A stretch of DNA of 11,295 bases from Deltaproteobacteria bacterium (GTDB lineage: Bacteria > Desulfobacterota > Desulfobulbia > Desulfobulbales > Desulfobulbaceae), in the NCBI GenBank assembly GCA_013151365.1, contig JAADIK010000060.1:1-11295 (forward strand). The letters run 5' to 3'. This document shows, in pieces, positions 1-7,616 of the stretch. Every line of letters begins with the position of its first letter. The stretch's first letter is position 1. The notes under the pieces were generated by a model. The model was not told the DNA's origin. It did no database searches and saw only the letters and a list, made by a program, of their open reading frames with translations. The position numbers were made by a program, and so were the translations under genes.

Positions 1-1
1 G

Positions 2-89
2 CGTTGGCAACTCGTTGATATCACACCAGGATAATCAACCTCGTTGCCGCCTTGCATCTGCACCGTTCTCGAACGCTCACGGATTCAGG
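2..89. repeat. Dispersed repeat copy A, cut by window start
   Basis: Positions 2-71 match 9689-9758 with two differences seen by eye (positions 40 and 68). Positions 64-88 are the reverse complement of 9652-9676 with one mismatch, so the right end of this copy is an inverted version of the left end of copy C. It finishes with CGGATTCAGG (80-89), the same end as copy D at 7652-7661. The left end lies outside the window. It sits downstream of lnt and no coding function is visible. It is most likely a MITE/REP-like non-autonomous element. Confidence 0.75.
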
Positions 90-129
90 TAGTTACATAT
101 ATTAAACAGTTTGCCGCGAATACTCAAGA

Positions 130-153
130 GGCATGCGTGGAAATTTTCATGCC
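130..153. other. Hairpin downstream of lnt
   Basis: GGCATG (130-135) and CATGCC (148-153) form a perfect 6-bp inverted repeat with a 12-nt loop, 40 to 63 bases beyond the lnt stop codon. There is no T-tract on either side, so it is a weak candidate for an RNA 3'-end structure rather than an intrinsic terminator. Confidence 0.25.
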
Positions 154-192
154 GATGGTTTTCAGGTTGGATGCAAGAAATAACGCAGAGTT

Positions 193-2691
193 TCACACCA
201 TGTGACCAGTTACGTTCCGGCGGCGGCGGAAGAAAAACAGCAGGGGGATCAGCATCAGGCAGGCCGGGCCGAAGCGATAGCCGAAACGGACGAATATCGT
301 TTTTTCTTCCAGTAACGGCACGTTGGCGGTGATGGTAAGCGGCCGGAAAAGGGGTGACTGGTCCAGGATGCGGCCGGACGGAGCGACAAAGCCGCTGACA
401 CCGGTATTGGCGGCCCGCACCAGGCTGCGCTGGGTCTCGACCGCTCTGAAGACCGTCATGGCGAACGACTGGTGCGGCGCGCTGGAATTGCCGTACCACG
501 CGTCATTGGTCAGGTTGACCAGCAGGTTGGCCCCGGCCGCGGCCTCCTGCCGGGCGAGATCCGGGAAAATCGACTCGAAACAGATAAGTACCCCCAACTT
601 CAGAGGGCCGGCCGGCAACGGCCGGAGGGAACGGCCCGGAGTAAAATCACCCACGTTTTTTACCAGGGGCTTGATAAACGGGAGATATTTTCGCAAGGGG
701 ACATACTCGCCGAAGGGAACAAGGTGCTGCTTGTCATAGCGGCCGGCAAGCCGGCCCGAAGGATTGATGAGCAGGGCGCTGTTGAAATAATTGACCGTGC
801 GTCCGGCGCCGTGCCCCCGGTGCTTGATTTCAAAAAACGGCGCCCCGGTCAGGAGCCAGATTTTGTTCCGGGCCGCCAGTTCGGTTACCCGGTAGAACAG
901 GGTGTCCTGCTGGGGAAAAAAGGGCAGCGCGGTTTCCGGCCAGACGACCAGGTCGGGCCGTTTGGCGGCCCGCACTGCCGTAGCTAGGGCGGACAACCGG
1001 TCATACCGGGTAATGGTTGATTTTTCCCGGCCCGGTGTCCATTTTTCGTCCTGGGGGATGCTGCCCTGGACCACGGTGACCCGGGTATGCGGCGCTGCGG
1101 TGATCAAGGCGGCCAGGTGCCGGTAACGGAGAATGGAATAGCCGCCCGCCAGCACTAGAAAACAGCAGGACGCGGCAGCCAGCCGCCGGCCGGTACGGCT
1201 CAGGCGGAGAGGGGCATGGTGCCTGGAGTGCTCTATCGTCCAGAGCGCCAGCACGTTGACCAGCACGAGGCAGAAGGTAACCAGGTCGTGACCGCCAAGA
1301 TCGGCGACCTGGATCAAAAGGGGCCGGGAGTAGAGGCCGTAGCCAAGGTCCATCCAGGGGAAACCCGTCAACAGGTGGCCGCGCAGCCAGTCGAGGCCGA
1401 CCCAGAGGATCGGGGCGACAAAAATCATGGCCGTGACCGGGCCTGGTCCGGACCGGTATTTCCCGGCCAGGAAACTGAAGAGTCCGGCAAAGAGCGCCAG
1501 GTACAGGCTCATATACAGCGACAACAGCAGCAGGGCGGAGACGGATATCCAGAGCGGCAGGCCGCCGTAACGGCCGAGGACGATAACGATCCAGTACATC
1601 AGGCCCAGGTGGTAGGCCAGGCCGGTGACCAGGCCGAGCATGGCGCTACGGCCCGGCCGCTGGTACAGGGCGGAGTGCAGGAGCGGCACCAGGGCGACAA
1701 AGAGTAGCGGCCACCAGCCGGCCGGGCCGGGCATGGCCAGCACCAGCAGCAAAGCGGTGGTCAGGGCGGCCGGGAGCGGGTGGCCGCCGTTGCGAATCGG
1801 TCCGGAGTACGGCTGCATCATTGACTCTTTCTGATGCGCACCGATTTGATCCGGCGCTGGTCCGCCGAGGACGTTGAACTCCAGGTTCCCCACGGTGATC
1901 GCGGTGCCCTTGCGCGGTACCCGTCCCAGTTTATGGATAAGCAGTCCGCCCACCGATTCGTAAGGCCCTTCGGGCAGCTTGAGTTTGAAGTGGGCCTCGA
2001 CCTCCTCGATGTCAATCTTGGCATCGACAATGATGGTGCGCTCGTCCACCACCCGCAGTTCCGATTCCTCCTGGTCATGTTCATCGTCGATCTCGCCGAC
2101 GATTTCCTCGATCACGTCCTCCAGGGTGACCAGGCCCCGCACCCCGCCAAACTCATCCGTGACAATGGCCATGTGCGTTTTGCCGGCCTGGAAATCACGG
2201 AGCAGGTCGACGATGGGTTTGCTTTCGGAAATGAACATGGGCGGGTTGAGGAATTCGTGCAGGTCGATTGATGCGTCCGGTTTCATCGCGCAGATCCGCA
2301 ACAGGTCCTTGGCGTGAAGGATGCCGATGATGTGATCCTGGTTCTGGCGGTAGATGGGAATCCTGGTATAACCCTCTTCGGTGATCAAACGGATCAGTTC
2401 CTCAACCGAGGTGTTCTCGGACGCGCAGACCATTTCGGCCGAAGGCGTCATGATCTCCGAGGCCACCGTGTCCTGGAAGTCAAAGATCCTGCTGATCAGC
2501 TTTTCTTCATGTCTGCTGATCAGGCCCTGGTCCTCGCCTTCTTCCAGCAATTCCTGGATTTCCTGCTCCAGCTCTTGCGCCGTGTCGGGCGTGTGGTTAA
2601 TATGTAGCAACATGCTCAATCGCTCCCAGATGTTTTTTTTCTGGTTGCCGTCGGGCGGTTCGGGTTCAGTTGAATTATTTTCCCTGCTCAC
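193..2691 (-). CDS. CorC-Lnt continuous frame; apolipoprotein N-acyltransferase
   Basis: The 832-codon frame is open throughout. Residues 291-832 are Lnt, the inner-membrane enzyme that transfers an acyl chain from phospholipid to the N-terminal cysteine of apolipoproteins, the last step of lipoprotein maturation. The first part has several hydrophobic segments (about 308-340, 350-372, 377-410, 418-440, 458-485, 505-520) and there is one more near 803-820. The periplasmic nitrilase-like domain (about 537-785) carries the expected Glu-Lys-Cys triad: E586 in VVWPETALPF, K654 in RYDKQHLVPFGEY and C704 in GVLICFESIF. Taken alone, Lnt would start at ATG 1821 (or the adjacent ATG 1818) and be about 542 residues, close to the usual 500-odd. 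Residues 1-275 are CorC-like and are described separately. The fused start is GTG at 2691 with an AAGAG-like ribosome site upstream. The enzyme assignment is secure. Whether the protein is really made as a fusion is doubtful, because a frame change near 1866 explains it better. Confidence 0.9.
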   Translation of the reverse strand: MSRENNSTEPEPPDGNQKKNIWERLSMLLHINHTPDTAQELEQEIQELLEEGEDQGLISRHEEKLISRIFDFQDTVASEIMTPSAEMVCASENTSVEELIRLITEEGYTRIPIYRQNQDHIIGILHAKDLLRICAMKPDASIDLHEFLNPPMFISESKPIVDLLRDFQAGKTHMAIVTDEFGGVRGLVTLEDVIEEIVGEIDDEHDQEESELRVVDERTIIVDAKIDIEEVEAHFKLKLPEGPYESVGGLLIHKLGRVPRKGTAITVGNLEFNVLGGPAPDQIGAHQKESMMQPYSGPIRNGGHPLPAALTTALLLVLAMPGPAGWWPLLFVALVPLLHSALYQRPGRSAMLGLVTGLAYHLGLMYWIVIVLGRYGGLPLWISVSALLLLSLYMSLYLALFAGLFSFLAGKYRSGPGPVTAMIFVAPILWVGLDWLRGHLLTGFPWMDLGYGLYSRPLLIQVADLGGHDLVTFCLVLVNVLALWTIEHSRHHAPLRLSRTGRRLAAASCCFLVLAGGYSILRYRHLAALITAAPHTRVTVVQGSIPQDEKWTPGREKSTITRYDRLSALATAVRAAKRPDLVVWPETALPFFPQQDTLFYRVTELAARNKIWLLTGAPFFEIKHRGHGAGRTVNYFNSALLINPSGRLAGRYDKQHLVPFGEYVPLRKYLPFIKPLVKNVGDFTPGRSLRPLPAGPLKLGVLICFESIFPDLARQEAAAGANLLVNLTNDAWYGNSSAPHQSFAMTVFRAVETQRSLVRAANTGVSGFVAPSGRILDQSPLFRPLTITANVPLLEEKTIFVRFGYRFGPACLMLIPLLFFFRRRRNVTGHMV
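1818..1872 (-). other. Frameshift junction and ancestral ATGA overlap of corC and lnt
   Basis: On the minus strand, the codons up to CTC (1869-1867) encode the expected CorC sequence FNVL. The following CorC-like residues ADQRRIKSVRI are read only from GCG at 1865-1863, which is one base out of phase. Inserting two bases (making GNN GCG GAC) or removing one G at about 1866 restores the frame. The restored frame ends at TGA 1820-1818, which overlaps the Lnt start ATG 1821-1819 as ATGA, a typical translational-coupling arrangement. Two missing bases fit the usual CorC spacing slightly better, since one residue normally lies between VL and AD. Confidence 0.8.
1818..2691 (-). CDS. CorC/YbeX-like CBS-pair protein, frame broken near its end
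   Basis: Two CBS motifs (about residues 78-137 and 143-200, the second containing TDEFGGVRGLVTLEDVIEEI) are followed by a CorC_HlyC transporter-associated domain (about 213-275). There is no membrane segment, as in soluble CorC/YbeX. This family has been linked to Mg/Co efflux and to ribosome or RNA functions, and its exact role here is unknown. In the continuous frame the family-like sequence stops after FNVL (residue 275). In the neighbouring frame it resumes as ADQRRIKSVRIRKSQ and stops at TGA 1818-1820. That is where CorC proteins normally end, giving a protein of about 290 residues. corC lying directly before lnt is the same order as in the E. coli ybeZ-ybeY-ybeX-lnt cluster, but neither ybeY nor phoH/ybeZ is upstream here. 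Start is GTG 2691. Confidence 0.8.
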
Positions 2692-3094
2692 TTGATATTC
2701 ACTCTTTTGAAAAACGTTCCTGGTAACTGTTCACCTGGGGCGACAACCTCTGGAGATAGTCATACTAATTTATCTCTATTGGAAGTACGGGCAAAGTCAA
2801 GATAAAATTGTGATTGCACCTGAAACTGGCGGTAGTTTTCGCAATCCCCCGGTTATGGCGGGCGTCCGGCTGCCGGATCGTTCCGGGACCGTTTTGCCGC
2901 GGCGTTCTCCGGTCCCCTTTCACTTTCTATCTTTTAATGTCGCCGCAGGTAGAGTAAAGTAATCGAGTTAAAATAGGAAGAATTCCGTCGTGGTCCCGTG
3001 TAACCAGTCAAGACGGCAGCCATTTCAAGCAGTTCCAGGCACCATCGGGATCAAGCCGGTTTTTTTTTACGGAATAAAAAATTAGAGGTTATGT
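2692..3094. other. Divergent intergenic region between corC-lnt and accC
   Basis: No gene is supported in these 403 bases. The corC-proximal part is AT-rich and contains the inverted pair GAGATA (2753-2758) / TATCTC (2771-2776), a possible operator. Further right are a short GC-rich hairpin (TCCGG-CTG-CCGGA near 2867-2879) and an AT-rich stretch with a -10-like TAAAAT (2969-2974) that lacks a convincing -35. A T-run near 3060-3068 has no clear stem before it. The region must hold the promoters for both directions, but only the corC-side candidate can be pointed to with any support. Confidence 0.4.
2773..2800 (-). promoter_or_regulatory. Candidate sigma-70 promoter for corC-lnt
   Basis: On the minus strand TTGACT (2800-2795) matches the -35 consensus in five of six positions. 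It is followed after 16 bases by TAGAGA (2778-2773), a poor -10; GATAAA (2774-2769) at 20 bases is an alternative. The location about 80-110 bases before the GTG start is reasonable. Weak evidence. Confidence 0.3.
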
Positions 3095-4495
3095 GTGCAG
3101 GGCAAAGTACTGATCGCCAACCGCGGAGAAATTGCCATTCGGATAATGGAGGCCTGTAAGGACCTGGGCCTTGATTACGTGGTTGTATATACCGATGCCG
3201 ACCGGGACTCGGAACACGTGCGGCGCAACTGGACCGAGGGGCCCAAGCACAACGCCTGGCGCATCACCAGTTATACCGATCCCAATGACATCCTGGCCGT
3301 GGCCGACCATACCCTCTGTACGGCCATTCATCCGGGATACGGCTTTTTCTCGGAAGATTATCGTTTCGCCCGCCGGGTGACCATCCGGGACCGGCCCCTG
3401 GTCTTTATCGGGCCGAGCTGGGAGGTCATCAAAAAACTCGGCGACAAAATCAACACCAAACGGATTGCCAACAAGCTGGGCATCCCGACCATCCCCGGTA
3501 CGGACAGCCCCATTTACAACGAGATGGAAGCCGAGGAAATGGCCCAGCATCTCTTCGACGTCCAGGCCGAGCAGGGCGCCCCGCCCGCAATTCTGGTCAA
3601 GGCGGCGGCGGGCGGCGGCGGCATGGGCATTGAAGAGGTCTCCCGCATCGAACAGTTCCGGCGGGTCTATCGCCAGGTCCAGCACTATGCCAAACGGCAG
3701 TTCGGCGACGGCGGCGTCTTGATCGAGCAGCTCCTGCGGGATTTCAACCACCTGGAGGTGCAGCTCCTCTGTTCCCGGCATGACGAGCGACTGCACTTCA
3801 ATTCCCGCAACTGCACTATCCAGTCCACGGGCCGCCAGAAGCGAATCGAGGCGGCGCCCGGTCTTGACGACTCCTGTTTCGTTTATGATTTCGATACCCG
3901 CCCCCTGTTGCAGCAGATCGTGGACTATTCACTGAAGCTGGCCGACCATGTCCACTATGATAACGTGGGGACCTGGGAGTGGATTGTCAGCCGCAGCGGT
4001 CAGGCCTACCTGCTGGAGGTCAATACCCGCATCCAGGTGGAAAACGACGTGTCGGCCCGGATCAGTTATCTGCAGGGCAAACATCCGAACCTGATTAGGG
4101 AGCAGATACGCCTGGCGCTCGGCGAACGTATCGGCTACAAACAGGACGACATTGAATTCAAAGGCGCCAGTATCGAACTGCGGATCGTGGCTGAAAATAC
4201 CAGCCGTAACTTTGCGCCCTGGATCGGCACCATTACCAGGTTCGACATGCCCCGGTTCGAATGGTCGGCGGTCTACACCCATGTGCCGTCCGACCGGCCC
4301 TATCCCATCCCCAGTGAATATGATCCCAACCTGGCCCTGGCGCTTGTCTGGGGTGAAACCATGGACCAGGCCAAAAAACGGGCCCTGGAATTTATCGACC
4401 AGACGGTCATTGAAGGTCAGGACAGCTCCGGCGAAGGAATTATTACCAATCTCGACTATCTCCGGAGTCACCTCGATCGGTTGTTGACTTTTTAA
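3095..4495 (+). CDS. Biotin carboxylase subunit of acetyl-CoA carboxylase (divergent AccC)
   Basis: The 466-residue ATP-grasp enzyme carboxylates biotin on a carrier protein using ATP and bicarbonate, the first half-reaction of acetyl-CoA carboxylase. It starts with VLIANRGEIAIRI, then the biotin carboxylase N domain (HPGYGFFSED, about 79-88), a glycine-rich ATP loop (KAAAGGGGMGI, 169-179), GRQKRIEAAPG (246-256), GTWEW (E295), the catalytic-region motif LEVNTRIQVE (E308, N310, R312, E316) and ELRIVAEN (R363). Length is near the family norm of about 450. Differences from E. coli AccC are visible: GGGGRGM is GGGGMGI, and the His after QVE is Asn317. The start is GTG 3095, six bases after AGAGG; the ATG at 3091 is out of frame. 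A carboxyltransferase gene follows after 10 bases, clearly one operon. No biotin carrier protein (AccB) is in the window. A propionyl- or other acyl-CoA carboxylase cannot be excluded. Confidence 0.88.
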   Translation: MQGKVLIANRGEIAIRIMEACKDLGLDYVVVYTDADRDSEHVRRNWTEGPKHNAWRITSYTDPNDILAVADHTLCTAIHPGYGFFSEDYRFARRVTIRDRPLVFIGPSWEVIKKLGDKINTKRIANKLGIPTIPGTDSPIYNEMEAEEMAQHLFDVQAEQGAPPAILVKAAAGGGGMGIEEVSRIEQFRRVYRQVQHYAKRQFGDGGVLIEQLLRDFNHLEVQLLCSRHDERLHFNSRNCTIQSTGRQKRIEAAPGLDDSCFVYDFDTRPLLQQIVDYSLKLADHVHYDNVGTWEWIVSRSGQAYLLEVNTRIQVENDVSARISYLQGKHPNLIREQIRLALGERIGYKQDDIEFKGASIELRIVAENTSRNFAPWIGTITRFDMPRFEWSAVYTHVPSDRPYPIPSEYDPNLALALVWGETMDQAKKRALEFIDQTVIEGQDSSGEGIITNLDYLRSHLDRLLTF

Positions 4496-4505
4496 ATAAA
4501 CATTT

Positions 4506-6755
4506 ATGAACGATTTTATTAAACGACTCCAGAAGGTCGAGCAGCGAATCGGCTACCTTGTCCATATCAAGAATACGAACAGCTGGGGCAATCTGTCGAG
4601 CTTTCAGGCCGACACTGAGCACCTGAAAAACGTGATGTTCGACATGAGCCGTGAAAGGTTGGCTGCCGACCTGGAGAAGATCGAAACCGGCATCGCCTTT
4701 CTCGAAAAACGTTGCGAGGAAAGCCTGACCCCCATGGAGCGGGTACGCATCGTCCGCAGTCCCTTGCGTTTCTCCCTCAAAGACATCCTCGAAAACGTGT
4801 ACGAAGAGTACACCGAACTCGGCGGCGAAGGCGAATTCAACATCGATCCGGCCATGATTGTGGCCAAGGCGAATATCGTCAGACGCATCAAGAAAAAACC
4901 GTACACCTCTTCCGTCATGGTTATCGGCCAGGAGACGGGGCACGGCGAAGAGTTCCGCAACGGCGGCTCCTGTAAACCCTGGGGCAACGAAAAGGCCCTG
5001 CGCTACATGAAGGTTGCCGAAACCGAAGGCATTCCCATCCATTTTTTCATCTTCACTCCCGGTTCCTACCCGGTGGAAGAGTATCCCGGCGCCGCTCAGC
5101 AGATCGCCCGTAACCTGTATGCCATGACCAAGCTGCGGGTTCCCATGATTTCGGTGATCTCCGAAGGGGGATCGGGCGGGGCCGAGGCGGTCGGGCTCAG
5201 TGACTTCCGGATCATGTTTTCCGCCGGCTATTACTCGGTTATTTCGCCCGAAGGCGCAGCCGCCATCGAAGGCCGGGTCAAGGAGGGAGCCAGGGTGCCG
5301 CCGGAACTCATTGAAAACTGCGCCAACCAGCTGCACATAACGGCGGAGGACAACCTGCGGCTTGGCACCATCGACCGGATTATCAAGGAACCGCCTCTCG
5401 GCGCCAAAAGCGACGATTTCAGTTTTTTCAGCCTGGTCCGTTCCGAAATCATCAGGGCGACCGACGAGGTGGTCCTGATGACCAAGAGCGTCCGGGGCTT
5501 TCGTTCTTACGAGGTCAAGAAGAAAAAGGCGGAAAACGTCGAGGAAGCGCCGCAGATCGATATTCCCTGGGATCTCAATCAGGGTGAAATCAAGCGGCTG
5601 CTCGCCCAGCGTTCAAAGAAATACCGGTCAATGGCCCTGAACGGGTTCGGGGGCCACGCCATGCCCGCGGAAAGCGTTTTCAAGTCCATCCAGAGGTCGG
5701 CGGAAAATCTCTACTACGTCTTTCGTTATGATGTCCTGAAAAATCAGCAGAAACAGGCGCAGAAAGTCATCAAGGAGGTCTCCGGCGAAGGTTCCGCCCT
5801 GATCCAGCGGGTCTCCTCGTCTCTGACCGCCGTCTCCGGCTTTATCCGGCGAACGGATAAAAAGAAAATCGTGCAGCCGGTCCTCACGACATCCGGTACC
5901 CCGGACCCGATCGAGCTGACCGACACCTACACCAGCCCCCTGGCCAACGAAGACCGGACGATCAGCTGCCCCAATTCCGAAAAGTATGGCTGCAAGGATC
6001 TTTGGGTGCCGGACCTGTACGGTGAATTCTGCGGGGTCTGCGAGAACTGCGGGCATCATTTTCCCCTGGAGTACCAGTGGTATCTGAAAAATATTTTTGA
6101 CCCGAATTCCATCCGGGTCTTTAATAATGCCATATATTCTCGTAACCCTTTGAAATACGAAGGCTTTAACGACCGCCTGCAAATGGCGAGAAGCAAGACC
6201 GGCATCGGTTGCGCCAATCTCACGTTTCACGCCAGGGTTTGCGATATAAACCTGGTCGTTTCCATGCTTTTCTCCGATTTCCGGAACGGCACGGTAGGTT
6301 CGGCCGAGGGGGAGAAGTTCGTTCAGGCCTGCGAAATAGCCAAACGCCGGAAACGGCCGCTGCTCGCCTATGTCCACACCACCGGCGGCATCCGTATCCA
6401 GGAGGGAACCCTGGGGGTCGTCCAGATGCCCAAGTGCACCATGGCCGTGCGGGAGTATATTGATGCCGGCGGCCTGTACATCGTGGTCTATGACAACAAC
6501 TCATACGCGGGGCCGGTGGCCAGCTTTCTCGGCTGTTCGCCCTACCAGTTTGCCATTCGCTCCTGCCGTATCGGCTTTGCCGGGCAGCGCGTTATCCGGG
6601 AAACTACGGGCATCGATATTCCGCCCGATTATCACGATGCCCGAAACGCTCTCAAGCGCGGCCATATTCAGGGGATCTGGGACCGCCGCGAATTTCGCCG
6701 GAATCTGCACAAGGCCCTGCTGACCATGGGCAGTCCCAGCCTGTATTACAGGTAG
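4506..6755 (+). CDS. Fused AccA-AccD acetyl-CoA carboxylase carboxyltransferase
   Basis: The 749-residue protein transfers the carboxyl group from carboxybiotin to acetyl-CoA, giving malonyl-CoA. The AccA-like half spans about 75-330: VMVIGQETGHGEEF, FFIFTPGSYP, the oxyanion-hole region GEGGSGGAEAVG-like SEGGSGGAEAVG (219-230) and YSVISPEGAAAI (243-254). A charged linker (about 335-480) leads to the AccD-like half: a zinc ribbon with Cys488, 496, 509, 512 and 515, then GGIRIQEGTLGVVQMPKCT (627-645), SYAGPVASF (666-674) and IGFAGQRVIRETTG (689-702). The alpha-before-beta order is opposite to the propionyl-CoA carboxylase beta-type subunit. The zinc ribbon's first Cys pair has a seven-residue gap instead of two. 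The start ATG lies ten bases after the accC stop with no recognisable Shine-Dalgarno, suggesting translational coupling. Co-location with accC supports the acetyl-CoA carboxylase assignment; the substrate is inferred. Confidence 0.88.
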   Translation: MNDFIKRLQKVEQRIGYLVHIKNTNSWGNLSSFQADTEHLKNVMFDMSRERLAADLEKIETGIAFLEKRCEESLTPMERVRIVRSPLRFSLKDILENVYEEYTELGGEGEFNIDPAMIVAKANIVRRIKKKPYTSSVMVIGQETGHGEEFRNGGSCKPWGNEKALRYMKVAETEGIPIHFFIFTPGSYPVEEYPGAAQQIARNLYAMTKLRVPMISVISEGGSGGAEAVGLSDFRIMFSAGYYSVISPEGAAAIEGRVKEGARVPPELIENCANQLHITAEDNLRLGTIDRIIKEPPLGAKSDDFSFFSLVRSEIIRATDEVVLMTKSVRGFRSYEVKKKKAENVEEAPQIDIPWDLNQGEIKRLLAQRSKKYRSMALNGFGGHAMPAESVFKSIQRSAENLYYVFRYDVLKNQQKQAQKVIKEVSGEGSALIQRVSSSLTAVSGFIRRTDKKKIVQPVLTTSGTPDPIELTDTYTSPLANEDRTISCPNSEKYGCKDLWVPDLYGEFCGVCENCGHHFPLEYQWYLKNIFDPNSIRVFNNAIYSRNPLKYEGFNDRLQMARSKTGIGCANLTFHARVCDINLVVSMLFSDFRNGTVGSAEGEKFVQACEIAKRRKRPLLAYVHTTGGIRIQEGTLGVVQMPKCTMAVREYIDAGGLYIVVYDNNSYAGPVASFLGCSPYQFAIRSCRIGFAGQRVIRETTGIDIPPDYHDARNALKRGHIQGIWDRREFRRNLHKALLTMGSPSLYYR

Positions 6756-6770
6756 TACTACAGGTAGCAC

Positions 6771-6799
6771 TTGACGGGCAAATGATCCTATGCTAAGTA
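6771..6799 (+). promoter_or_regulatory. Candidate promoter for tRNA-Lys
   Basis: TTGACG (6771-6776) is separated by 17 bases from TAAGTA (6794-6799), which is preceded by TGC as in an extended -10. The -10 hexamer is poor, but the distance to the tRNA 5' end (28 bases) is right for a short leader. Read-through from the acc operon is also possible, since no terminator is seen between 6755 and the tRNA. Confidence 0.35.
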
Positions 6800-6826
6800 G
6801 AGTTCGTTTTTAAAAACACGTTTTTT

Positions 6827-6902
<76 letters not shown>

Positions 6903-6910
6903 TTTACCAA

Positions 6911-6945
6911 AAGCACTTGGCTCTTTCGAGCTAAGTGCTTTTTTT
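6911..6945 (+). terminator. Intrinsic terminator after tRNA-Lys
   Basis: A 13-bp stem AAGCACTTGGCTC (6911-6923) / GAGCTAAGTGCTT (6928-6940) with one G-U pair and a TTTC loop is followed by a T-tract to 6945. It begins nine bases after the tRNA CCA and probably ends both the tRNA transcript and any read-through from the acc operon. The A residues at the 5' foot mean it could also work on the minus strand. Confidence 0.9.
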
Positions 6946-7035
6946 GTTTGTACGCCCCCCCGGGCGGGAAAATGTTGCACCTGCCTTGACTGCCTCTTGA
7001 TAGATCATATAGTAAAATATGAGAAATAATATTAT

Positions 7036-7163
7036 CCGGATCCGCTGTTAGCGGCCGTCCCTGCGGGCGGCGCGGCGAAGAACGGGAATACGTTTTTTCG
7101 GCAATAATGTAATAAATTCCGCATATTGTATGGAACCTCACATTGAGCCGTCACCTATGCAAG
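7036..7163. repeat. Dispersed repeat copy B
   Basis: Aligns by eye over most of its length with the right half of copy C (about 9751-9871): shared blocks include GGCGGCGCGG, AATACGTTT, TCGGCAATAATG, ATATTG/CATATTG and GCCGTCAC. Its left end GGATCCG resembles GAATCCG of copy D. The right end (CCTATGCAAGG) has diverged from the CGGATTCARGG seen in the others. It lies in the gap between the tRNA terminator and the next gene, and no open frame is supported in it. Confidence 0.7.
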
Positions 7164-7173
7164 GTAAAATATA

Positions 7174-7220
7174 GCCGGGTTGCCTTTGGCCATAAGGTGG
7201 CTCGGCCTTTTTTTATGGCC
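7174..7220 (+). terminator. Terminator-like hairpin with competing fold, upstream of 7247 gene
   Basis: GCCGGGTTGCC (7174-7184) can pair along all 11 positions with GGTGGCTCGGC (7196-7206), four of them G-U, followed by a run of seven T (7208-7214). The loop carries GGCCATAA (7188-7195), which is perfectly complementary to TTATGGCC (7213-7220). The two folds cannot easily coexist. The site is 27 bases before the start codon. It may simply terminate upstream transcription or act as an attenuator; the sequence does not decide. Confidence 0.55.
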
Positions 7221-7246
7221 GGTATTTCTTTCAAAGGAGGCAGAAT

Positions 7247-7609
7247 ATGACCAGACAACGTTCTTTTGCCAAGATTGAGAAAAATTTGCTGCCAAAGTTC
7301 AGAAACAACATCAGCACGGCGGAATCCACAGAGGATGTGAAGAAGTTCTTTGTCTATGTCATGCAGGATCTTTTCAATCAGGCCTTTGGTGGAAAGCTGG
7401 ACCTGGCCTATGATGATATCAAACTTGAACCTGATCTGACCCCTCCTTTTATTTTAAACGAACAGGTCCGGGGCCGGGAGGATTTTGCCTCGGAGTGGAA
7501 TGCCTCGGATTTGCCCCGGGTGATGACCCGTTTTGCCGAACTGGCAGTGAACCGCTATAAACATCTGGCCAAGAATCCGGAGAAAACAGAGGCAAAAATC
7601 AGAATGTAA
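7247..7609 (+). CDS. Unrecognised 120-residue protein
   Basis: I do not recognise this family. The frame has a very strong ribosome site (AAAGGAGG, 7233-7240, six bases before ATG), which makes it a convincing gene. The protein has a basic N-terminus (MTRQRSFAKIEKNLLPKFR), a mixed middle (DVKKFFVYVMQDLFNQAF then DLTPPFILNEQ), and a charged C-terminus ending KNPEKTEAKIRM. There is no signal peptide, membrane segment, Cys pair or known motif, so it is probably a small soluble cytoplasmic protein. It is preceded by the hairpin at 7174 and followed, after repeat copy D, by a phosphoribosyltransferase gene in the same direction, 78 bases away. They could be co-transcribed. No function can be assigned. 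Confidence 0.75.
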   Translation: MTRQRSFAKIEKNLLPKFRNNISTAESTEDVKKFFVYVMQDLFNQAFGGKLDLAYDDIKLEPDLTPPFILNEQVRGREDFASEWNASDLPRVMTRFAELAVNRYKHLAKNPEKTEAKIRM

Positions 7610-7616
7610 CGTTGTT

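Noticed and set aside
1859..1872. Programmed ribosomal frameshift at the corC-lnt junction
   Set aside because: No slippery heptamer or stimulatory stem was seen. The ATGA overlap of the restored frame is better explained by a simple indel.
2852..2880. Possible decayed fifth copy of the repeat (GTTAT, GGGCGTCC, GGATC blocks)
   Set aside because: Similarity to copy D needs several gaps and could be chance in GC-rich DNA; neither terminal sequence is present.
3089..3796. 235-codon minus-strand open frame opposite accC, and a similar one at 4443-5336
   Set aside because: Antisense shadows of clearly recognisable accC and accA-accD coding sequence.
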